A stretch of 64,000 nt of DNA from JADLBR01 sp964651705 (GTDB taxonomy: Bacteria > Verrucomicrobiota > Verrucomicrobiia > JADLBR01), in assembly GCA_964651705.1 (NCBI GenBank), contig CAZYWZ010000021.1, forward strand, positions 1 through 64,000, written 5' to 3'. Below the pieces are notes generated by a model. It did not search any database and was not told the origin of the DNA. It was given only the letters and a program-made list of their open reading frames with translations. Both the position numbers and the translations under genes were made by a program. Numbering within the stretch: position 1 is the stretch's first letter; each line of letters begins with the position of its first letter. Of the stretch, positions 59,201 to 64,000 are shown piece after piece.

Positions 59201-59764
59201 CTGTCCTCCCAGATCCGCCACCCGGCCACCGACGACGACCTCTTTTCCCACCTGATGTACCCGACGGTCTTTTCCGACTTCGCGCGCTCCGCCAGGGATT
59301 ACGGCGATGTCTCCGTCCTGCCCACCCCCGCTTTCTTCTACGGCCTGAAACAGGGCGAGGAAATCTCGGTCGACATCGAGGAGGGCAAGACGCTGTTCAT
59401 CAAGCTCATCAACGTCGGCCCGCCCGACAAGGATGGCCACCGCATCGTCGGATTCGAGCTCAACGGCGTGCCCCGCGAGATCTCGATCACCGACAGGGCG
59501 GTACAGCCCACCACCAGGGCGCGCCGCAAGGCCGAACCCGCCGATCCCCTCCAGGTCGGCGCCCCCATCCCCGGCATGGTCAGCGCCATCGCCGTCTCGG
59601 TCGGCCACCGCATCGCCCGGGGCGACAAACTCCTCACCATCGAGGCCATGAAGATGGCCACCAACATCCAGGCCCCGACAGACGGCATCGTCGAGGAGAT
59701 CGCCGTCGCCGTCGGCGATACCGTCGAAAGCAAGGACCTCCTCCTTCGCCTGCGCCAGAGCTGA
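56264..59764 (+). CDS. pyc: Pyruvate carboxylase, single-chain
   Basis: Biotin enzyme making oxaloacetate from pyruvate, bicarbonate and ATP; replenishes the TCA cycle. The 1166-residue chain has the biotin carboxylase domain (1-460) with AANRSEIAIRIFRAAAELG, KAAFGGGGRGMRVVE and EMNPRIQVEHTVTE. The carboxyltransferase domain (about 530-1010) has DTTLRDAHQSLLATRVR, EMWGGATFDTAMRFL, KDMAGLCKPYAARALV and the metal motif HFHTHDTSG. The C-terminal carrier has biotinylated Lys1131 in IEAMKMATN. Upstream of AANRSE is a Pro/Arg-rich extension of about 20 residues. It could use the pyruvate produced by uronate breakdown. Confidence 0.96.
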   Translation: MGKRRVPRSAPGPPVPRPGPAKLLAANRSEIAIRIFRAAAELGLRTVAIYAQEDRFSVHRFKADEAYLVGRGQGPVGAYLDIPGIVTLAKEKGIGLIHPGYGFLSENAAFARACADAGITFVGPRPELLELMGDKVAARAVAQKIGIPTLTGTDGPIAERADALRVAKSIGFPLIIKAAFGGGGRGMRVVERETDLPRLLDEARGEAGRAFGNPAVFLEKYIRRAKHLEVQVIGDRHGNVLHLHERDCSVQRRHQKVVEFAPSVGIPAPVIGELCDASARLAREVRYDNAGTVEFLIDVDRNEWFFIEMNPRIQVEHTVTEQITGVDLVRSQILVAQGHSLHGAGVGLPRQAAIPRNGFAVQSRVTTEDPANRFTPDYGKIVAYRSPAGLGIRLDGGMGDTGSVITPFFDSLLVKLTAFGPTLDSALHRMDRALREFRIRGVKTNIPFLENVIAHPEFRSGKATTTLIDTTPELFEFRPRRDRATKLLSFLGDVIVNGNPHAKGHRPAEPFPPARVPAYDHRQEPPPGTRQRLLELGPQKFAEWALEQRRLLVTDTTLRDAHQSLLATRVRSYDMLAAAGAVSRRLPGLFSLEMWGGATFDTAMRFLREDPWQRLRQLRQAAPNICFQMLLRGANAVGYTNYPDNVVKGFVRHAAATGIDIFRVFDSLNYLPNLRPAMEAARSTHAICEAAICYTGDILDPSRDKYSLKHYVKLARELERMGAHFLAIKDMAGLCKPYAARALVRALKGEIGMPVHFHTHDTSGVNAASVLQAADAGADVVDLAIASLSGSTSQPNLNSAVAALRHTPRDTRLDLPALNELSDYWEDVRDFYAPFDTAPATGSAEVYDHEMPGGQFTNLKEQAASMGLANHWPEIARTYAEVNSLFGDIVKVTPSSKVVGDMTMFLVTRGIRPADVLNLEPGATPFPESVVDMLAGGLGIPMGGWPKKLQRVVLGNRKPIRGRPGASLKPLDLAKSRRELSSQIRHPATDDDLFSHLMYPTVFSDFARSARDYGDVSVLPTPAFFYGLKQGEEISVDIEEGKTLFIKLINVGPPDKDGHRIVGFELNGVPREISITDRAVQPTTRARRKAEPADPLQVGAPIPGMVSAIAVSVGHRIARGDKLLTIEAMKMATNIQAPTDGIVEEIAVAVGDTVESKDLLLRLRQS

Positions 59765-59780
59765 CTCGAAAATTCCGGGT

Positions 59781-59862
59781 GTAGCCACGGTCGTCAGACC
59801 GTGGACCTCAGACCGTGGATCTTCCCACGCGTGGCCCATCTGTTACCAGATGGGCTACATTT
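59781..59862. repeat. Bipartite palindromic repeat, copy 3 (inverted orientation)
   Basis: It begins TGTAGCCACGGTCGTCAGAC, whose hairpin is CCACGGTC/GACCGTGG, and ends GCCCATCTGTTACCAGATGG then GCTACA. Its reverse complement aligns with 14627-14699 over both hairpins. An extra copy of TCAGACCGTGG is inserted. It lies 16 nt after the pyc stop codon. Confidence 0.85.
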
Positions 59863-59866
59863 TCCT

Positions 59867-59913
59867 CCCCGGTGGTGCCGCCCGCGGGCACCATGGGATC
59901 CGGAAAATCCCTC
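59867..59913. repeat. Short dispersed repeat, GGTGGTGCC type, copy 2
   Basis: TTTTCCTCCCCGGTGGTGCC is followed by GCCCGCGGGCACCATGGGAT, closely matching 1093-1137. GGTGCC and GGGCACC halves can pair. It directly follows the bipartite repeat, so 59765-59915 is composed of repeats. No gene is seen between here and the tRNA. Confidence 0.55.
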
Positions 59914-60037
59914 TGCCCGCAAGGTCCGGCCCCGGGGTCGTCCCGCGCCCCAGAGACCTGCGGCCGAAACACCCGGGTCCAGGATTGCAAACCCCAGACT
60001 TGAAATTGCCGGCCCGGGCCCCATGCTTCCCATCCGC

Positions 60038-60119
60038 GCGCGCGTGGCGGAATTGGCAGACGCGCTAGATTCAGGTTCTAGTGGGTAACACCGTGGAGGT
60101 TCGAGTCCTCTCGCGCGCA
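60038..60119 (+). tRNA. tRNA-Leu (anticodon CAG)
   Basis: An 82-nt cloverleaf. The acceptor arms are GCGCGCG (60038-60044) and CGCGCGC (60112-60118), with discriminator A at 60119. The D-arm has TGGCGGAATTGGCAGACGCG, standard for tRNA-Leu. The anticodon arm CTAGA-TTCAGGT-TCTAG gives CAG, which reads CUG. A long variable arm (GGGTAACACC) and a T-arm with TTCGAGT follow. CCA is not encoded. Confidence 0.95.
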
Positions 60120-60216
60120 GAATCCCCTCGGCCCCTGACGCGGCAAGGCGCGCCCCCAGGCCCCGGCCCGAAACTTCGTTGGGCGTCTTCGCCCGCGTCT
60201 GTAATTTCTTGGGCAC

Positions 60217-61154
60217 GGGTCGGACCCGTGTAATTCACTGGGTTTTAGTTTGTTGCGGATAATTAATACGAATTATATGACTTTAGACCCTAATTTTTGG
60301 CTTCGAAACATCGCTTCTAAGCGTTAGGATGGGCGGGATGCCACGAGCGAATCGTTACCATGTGGGTGGGTGTGTCTGGCATATCACGCATCGCTGTCAC
60401 AAGCGGGAGTTTCTGTTGAAATTCGCGCGGGACCGAGGGCGGTGGGAGGCGTGGCTGTTTGAGGCGCGGAAGCGCCACGGGTTGAAGGTGCTCAACTACA
60501 TGGTGACCTCCAATCACATTCATCTCATTGTCGTGGATGCCGAAGGTGAACCCAGCATTGCACCCGCCATGCAACTGGTGGCCGGGCGGACGGCACAGGA
60601 GTACAACCTACGGAAGAAAAGGCGGGGTGCCTTCTGGGAGGATCGCTACCATGCCACGGCCGTGCAAAGCGGCGAGCACCTGGCCCGGTGTATGGCCTAC
60701 ATCGACATGAACATGGTGCGAGCCGGAGTGGTTAGACATCCTGGTGAATGGAGATGGTGTGGTTACGAAGCCATTCAAAACCCACCGCGGCGTTACCGGC
60801 TCGTGGATGTCGAGCGTGCCGCGGAGCTGCTGGGTTGCGGGAGCGCTGAGGCGTTGGCGGCGGCACAGCGAGGCTGGGTCGAAGCGGCCCTGCACGAGCC
60901 GCGCGGCCGCGAACCCAAGTGGAGCGAGAGCCTGGCTGTTGGCAGCGAGGCCTTCACCCAAAGGCTCCGCGAGCGTTTGGGTGGCGACGCGCGTTTCCGG
61001 GATGTTGAGCCGGCGGGCCAAGACTTTGTTCTTCGGGAGGCGAGATCCACTTAAGGGGCCAATTCCGCGATCAAAAACCAAGTTTTAAGCCCGGATAATT
61101 CGCCTCATTTTGAGATAATTAATTTATCGAGAAAAACTTAGATAGGTCCGACCC
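60217..61154 (+). mobile_element. RAYT transposase element with GGGTCGGACC inverted ends
   Basis: A perfect 10-bp inverted repeat, GGGTCGGACC (60217-60226) and GGTCCGACCC (61145-61154), flanks the transposase gene. The left end also lies in a palindrome CACGGGTC-G-GACCCGTG. The flanks just inside both ends are strikingly AT-rich (GGATAATTAATACG, GATAATTAATTTATCG) compared with the genome. It lies about 100 bp after the tRNA-Leu gene. Confidence 0.75.
60338..61054 (+). CDS. IS200-like REP-associated tyrosine transposase (RAYT)
   Basis: A 238-residue Y1-type HUH transposase. The HUH motif is in VTSNHIHLIVVD; the catalytic Tyr is in RCMAYIDMNMVRAGVV. The family-typical GAFWEDRYHATAVQSGEHLA and the N-terminal MPRANRYHVGGCVWHITHRC are present. 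RAYTs act at palindromic REP sequences by single-strand cleavage. Several palindromic repeat families lie in this window, but none has been linked to this enzyme. Start 60338 (MPRANRY) fits the family; ATG 60329 is three codons upstream. Gene composition is less GC-rich than its neighbours, fitting transfer. Confidence 0.92.
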   Translation: MPRANRYHVGGCVWHITHRCHKREFLLKFARDRGRWEAWLFEARKRHGLKVLNYMVTSNHIHLIVVDAEGEPSIAPAMQLVAGRTAQEYNLRKKRRGAFWEDRYHATAVQSGEHLARCMAYIDMNMVRAGVVRHPGEWRWCGYEAIQNPPRRYRLVDVERAAELLGCGSAEALAAAQRGWVEAALHEPRGREPKWSESLAVGSEAFTQRLRERLGGDARFRDVEPAGQDFVLREARST

Positions 61155-61167
61155 CGAGCAACCTCTC

Positions 61168-62406
61168 CTATCCCGTGGCGCGGACCACGACCAGGGTCAC
61201 GTCATCGTCCTGATCGGCGGGACCCCGGAAATCCAAGAGGGACCCGAGCAACGCATCGCACGCGGCCTGCGCCGGGCGACCGATTGAAGCGGCGAAGGCC
61301 CCGCGCACGCGATCGCGCCCGAAACTCACCCCCCGCACGTTGCGGCAATCGCACATCCCGTCGGTGTAGAGCAGCAGGGAGTCGCCGGGGGCCAGCGTCA
61401 CGGACTGTTCGTCGAGCCGGAAATCCGGGGCCACGCCGATCGGCATCCCGTGCCCATGGGGGAGTTCATCGACCCGCGCGTCCCCGCCCGCCCGCAGCGG
61501 GATCTCGTGCCCGGCCCGGGCAAAAACGAATTCCCCGCTGCGGCGATCGAGGATGCCGTAGATGACGGTGACGAACAGATCGATCTGGTCGAGCCGCGTC
61601 AGGTAGCGATTGACGTGGCGCAGGACCGCGCCAGGCGGCCCGCCGGACAACGCCTCCGCCGTGATAAGCGCGTGTGCCCGGGCCATGAAGATCGCCGACG
61701 GCATGCCCTTGCCGGCCACGTCGCCGATCAACACGCCGACGCGGGCATCGTCCAGCGGCAGCACATCGTAGAAATCCCCGCCAACCGCGCGCGCCGAGTG
61801 GATCCGCGCGCCGAATTCAAAACCCGCGACCTCAGGCAACGCATGGGGCAGGATCGATACCTGGATCCCTGCGGCGACCTGAAGCTCCCGCTCGAGACGC
61901 TCCTTTTCGATGATCTGCGCCTGGGCGGCCTTTAGCTCGTCATAGGCCCGCTGCAGCTGGCGATTCTTCTCCACCAGATCCCGGAACGCGAACGCGTCCG
62001 TCGCGGCGAGCCGCTCGCTCAACACCTTGACCATGTTGTAGGCCAGGAGCGGCTGGCGGAGCAGCAGCCCGTCGAAATCCGCGCGCGTCATCACCCATAG
62101 CCGGCAACGATCCTTCGCCCTCGCGCCGGCGGATCGCACCCCGTGCGGCATCAGGAGGCTCATCTCGCCCAGGCACTCGCCCGGGCCGATCGTGTTCAGT
62201 ATCTTCTCCTCGGGCGACTCCATCCCCTTGGCCACGTCCATGTGACCGGACGCCAGCACGAAGAGCTCGTTCCCGGCATCCCCCTCGCGGAAGAGCACCG
62301 CGCCCGGCGGCACCTCGCGCACGCGCAGCGTCTCGGCGAGCCGCTTCAGCTCGTCCGGCGGCAGCCCACTGAAGAGCGGGACATTGAGCAGCAATTCCAC
62401 GTTCAT
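61168..62406 (-). CDS. SpoIIE/RsbU-type PP2C phosphatase with N-terminal cyclic-nucleotide-binding domain
   Basis: A 412-residue signalling protein. Residues 1-125 form a cNMP-binding fold (VPLFSGLPPDELKRLAETLR, ELFVLASGHMDVAKG, GPGECLGEMSLLM). Residues 140-185 are a coiled coil (LVEKNRQLQRAYDELKAAQA). Residues 190-412 are the PP2C-SpoIIE domain with metal-binding Asp in AVGGDFYDVLPL, VGVLIGDVAGKGMPSA, FVFARAGHEIPL and DSLLLYTDGM. It probably dephosphorylates an anti-sigma-factor antagonist. The start at 62406 (MNVELLLNVP) is chosen by the domain edge. The adjacent gene encodes the matching anti-sigma-type kinase. Confidence 0.92.
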   Translation of the reverse strand: MNVELLLNVPLFSGLPPDELKRLAETLRVREVPPGAVLFREGDAGNELFVLASGHMDVAKGMESPEEKILNTIGPGECLGEMSLLMPHGVRSAGARAKDRCRLWVMTRADFDGLLLRQPLLAYNMVKVLSERLAATDAFAFRDLVEKNRQLQRAYDELKAAQAQIIEKERLERELQVAAGIQVSILPHALPEVAGFEFGARIHSARAVGGDFYDVLPLDDARVGVLIGDVAGKGMPSAIFMARAHALITAEALSGGPPGAVLRHVNRYLTRLDQIDLFVTVIYGILDRRSGEFVFARAGHEIPLRAGGDARVDELPHGHGMPIGVAPDFRLDEQSVTLAPGDSLLLYTDGMCDCRNVRGVSFGRDRVRGAFAASIGRPAQAACDALLGSLLDFRGPADQDDDVTLVVVRATG

Positions 62407-62419
62407 GACCCGGCTCCCC

Positions 62420-62845
62420 TCAGCGACGGATGGCGATCGTGAGCCGATTGCGCCCATCGCGTCGCTCGTAGCGCATGTCCTCGGCGAGATTCCGGACCAG
62501 GTGGATGCCGAGCCCACCGGGCGCACGCAGGTCCGGCGGAAGGTGGACCGGCGGCGCCGGGGCCTTCAGCGGATCGAATTCGCGCCCGTCGTCCTCGATG
62601 ATCACGAGCAGCCGCCCGGGCAGGATCTCCACGCGAAGGAGTATCTCGTGGACGCCCGAATCGCCGTAGCCGAACTTCAAAATGTTGGTCCCCATCTCCT
62701 CGATCGCGAGATTGGCGGCATAACTCGCATCAGCGCCGATGCCGCGATCCCCGATAAAACGCATCGCCTCCCCGGTGGCGCGCGCGAGATCATCCAGGGA
62801 ATTCTGGAATCGTCTCTCGAAGCAACTCGGCGATTCTGGGCTCAT
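62420..62845 (-). CDS. RsbW-like anti-sigma serine kinase (HATPase)
   Basis: A 141-residue GHKL ATPase. The N-box is ANLAIEEMGTNILKFGYGD, and the G-boxes are VIIEDDGREFDP and GGLGIHLVRNLAEDM. It resembles RsbW and SpoIIAB, which bind and inhibit a sigma factor and phosphorylate an antagonist. It is 13 nt upstream of the phosphatase gene, so the two form a partner-switching pair. No antagonist (STAS protein) gene is in the window. Confidence 0.92.
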   Translation of the reverse strand: MSPESPSCFERRFQNSLDDLARATGEAMRFIGDRGIGADASYAANLAIEEMGTNILKFGYGDSGVHEILLRVEILPGRLLVIIEDDGREFDPLKAPAPPVHLPPDLRAPGGLGIHLVRNLAEDMRYERRDGRNRLTIAIRR

Positions 62846-63083
62846 GGAGATCCGAGCCTATGGCGAGGCTCCAAACAAATGATGCTTGAGGGTGTCGGCG
62901 ATGGGGGGAACATTAGCACACTTATCAACCGTTGGAATCTAGGAATCCCCCGATGGACCGACAACCGAAAAGGACCCGACCGATGCCGCGCGGCGCGGCG
63001 GAACGCGGCGCGGGCCGGGGCCCGCACCCCGCATCACCCCGGCGGCCCCGGATCGCGAGACGGGACCCCGCGATGCCCCTCCC

Positions 63084-64000
63084 ATGAGACAACTCTTCAG
63101 CCGCGTTTTCCTGTCGCTTGCGCTGCTGGCCGCGGCGGCGCTGACGCTGCTGCTCTCGGACCTCCGCTCGCGCAACGGCGCCCGCGAAGACGCGGCGCGG
63201 GCCGGGGCCCCGGTCCCCGTGGCCATCCTGAAACACGCCTCCAACGCGCTGCTGGATGATGCGGAGCGCGGCGTCCTGGAGAAGCTCGCGGCCGACGGCT
63301 ACCGGGACGGCGGGCGCATCGCGCTCCAGCGATTCAGCGCCGAGGGCGACCTCCCCACGGCCAACGCCATCGCCAAGCGGGTCACCGACGGCAGCTTCAA
63401 GATGGTCATCAGCATCAGCACCCTCTCCCTCCAGTGCGTCGCCAACGCGAACCGCGACGGCCGCACCATCCACGTCTTCGGCGGCGTGACCGATCCCGCC
63501 GGCGCTGGCGTCGGCATCCGGGAGATGAACTCCACCAACAAGCCTCCGTGGATGGCCGGCATCGGGACGTTCCAGCCGGTGGAGGAGATCTTCCGCGCGG
63601 CGAAGCGGCTCTGGCCCGACCTGAAGGTGGTGGGCGTGGTGTGGAACCCCACCGAAAGAAACTCGGAGACTTGCACGATCAAGGCCCGGGAGATGTGCCG
63701 GGAACTCGGCATGCGGTTGCTCGAGGCCCACGTGGAACAGAGCAAGGACGTGCGCGAGGCCGCCGATTCGCTGGTCGCGCGCGGCGCGCAGGCGTTCTGG
63801 ACCGGCGCCGATGTCACGGTAATCAATGCCATCGGAGCGCTCTGCGATGCCGCCCACAGGGCTAGGATCCCGGTCTTCTCCAACACCGCCGGCCACGTCC
63901 GCGAGGGGTCGCTCTTCGATCTCGGCGCCGACTACCTCGAGGTCGGCCAACGGATTGGCAATATCGCCGCCTCGATCCTGGGCGGCGCCGATCCCGCCAC
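63084..64000 (+). CDS. ABC transporter substrate-binding protein (PF04392-like), truncated by window end
   Basis: The frame is open from ATG 63084 to the end of the window, about 305 residues. A membrane anchor or signal (FLSLALLAAAALTLLL) is followed by the lobe-1 start PVPVAILKHASN, VTDGSFKMVISISTLSLQCV, IHVFGGVTDPAGAG and the hinge segment VVGVVWNPTERNSETC, as in the ABC_sub_bind family (TrpX-like). Lobe 2 includes FWTGADVTVINAIGALCDA and IPVFSNTAGHVREGSLFDLG. Ligand unknown; family members take up amino acids or related solutes. Permease and ATPase genes would be expected downstream. It is divergent from the anti-sigma gene; the 238-bp gap shows no confident promoter. Confidence 0.88.
   Translation, partial: MRQLFSRVFLSLALLAAAALTLLLSDLRSRNGAREDAARAGAPVPVAILKHASNALLDDAERGVLEKLAADGYRDGGRIALQRFSAEGDLPTANAIAKRVTDGSFKMVISISTLSLQCVANANRDGRTIHVFGGVTDPAGAGVGIREMNSTNKPPWMAGIGTFQPVEEIFRAAKRLWPDLKVVGVVWNPTERNSETCTIKAREMCRELGMRLLEAHVEQSKDVREAADSLVARGAQAFWTGADVTVINAIGALCDAAHRARIPVFSNTAGHVREGSLFDLGADYLEVGQRIGNIAASILGGADPA

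Noticed and set aside
56249..59839. Long open frame (about 1200 codons) on the - strand
   Set aside because: It is antisense to pyruvate carboxylase, whose three domains are intact. The translation is low-complexity Gly/Val/Asp-rich.
60060..60216. Prophage or integrative element at the tRNA-Leu gene
   Set aside because: No integrase gene and no direct repeat of the tRNA 3' end is seen; only the RAYT element follows.

Overview
The window is GC-rich, with short intergenic gaps, an outer-membrane LptD and many secreted hydrolases, so it comes from a Gram-negative bacterium. The best guess is a Verrucomicrobiota member or a close PVC relative. The supports are a Lys/Ala-tailed SWIB protein, a basic protein with a duplicated ISAAGRARI motif, a small protein of a type I associate with this phylum, an IS200-like RAYT transposase and several dispersed palindromic repeats. 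The phylum is inference from recalled family distributions; no 16S gene is present.

Layout. 0.16-1.0 kb: rplM-rpsI on the + strand. 1.3-11.8 kb: a minus-strand housekeeping run (lptD, ugd, speA, SirB1-like, aconitase, two chromatin-like basic proteins). 12-17.3 kb: a DUF3300 lipoprotein with 204-bp tandem repeats, a GH10 xylanase and an NHL propeller. 17.5-20 kb: a small protein coupled to a Kef-type antiporter (+). 20-56.1 kb: about 36 kb and 25 genes, all on the minus strand, forming a carbohydrate and uronate utilisation region. 56.3-59.8 kb: pyruvate carboxylase (+). 60-61.2 kb: tRNA-Leu(CAG) and a RAYT element. 61.2-62.8 kb: a SpoIIE-type phosphatase and anti-sigma kinase pair (-). 63.1 kb to the end: the start of an ABC substrate-binding protein.

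How the large region may work. Secreted or periplasmic enzymes (GH13, GH28, GH39-like twice, one fused to an esterase, GH115-like twice, GH5, GH20, GH89, with GH10 just outside) would release sugars and uronic acids from glucuronoxylan, pectin and possibly amino-sugar glycans. Two MFS carriers would import them. UxaC and a fructuronate-reductase-type SDR would handle uronates. Two near-twin enolase-superfamily dehydratases, two further SDRs, an RraA-like protein, a creatininase-like hydrolase and a RidA-like protein would process acid-sugar intermediates. An IclR regulator is translationally coupled to the second dehydratase. There is no SusC/SusD pair and no sugar ABC transporter. No gene for 2-keto-3-deoxygluconate kinase or KDPG aldolase is visible.

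Regulation and repeats. GH10 and the GH13 amylase share a conserved ~75-bp upstream block with the palindrome TTCACATGTGAA at the same distance (62-63 nt) from each start codon. A pair of palindromes 21 bp apart precedes one SDR gene. Palindromic repeats of two families lie 15-50 nt downstream of stop codons in five places. Another repeat with perfect 28-bp inverted ends covers the 5' end of the GH28 gene, another sits in frame inside an MFS transporter, and another lies in the linker of a fused double-propeller gene.
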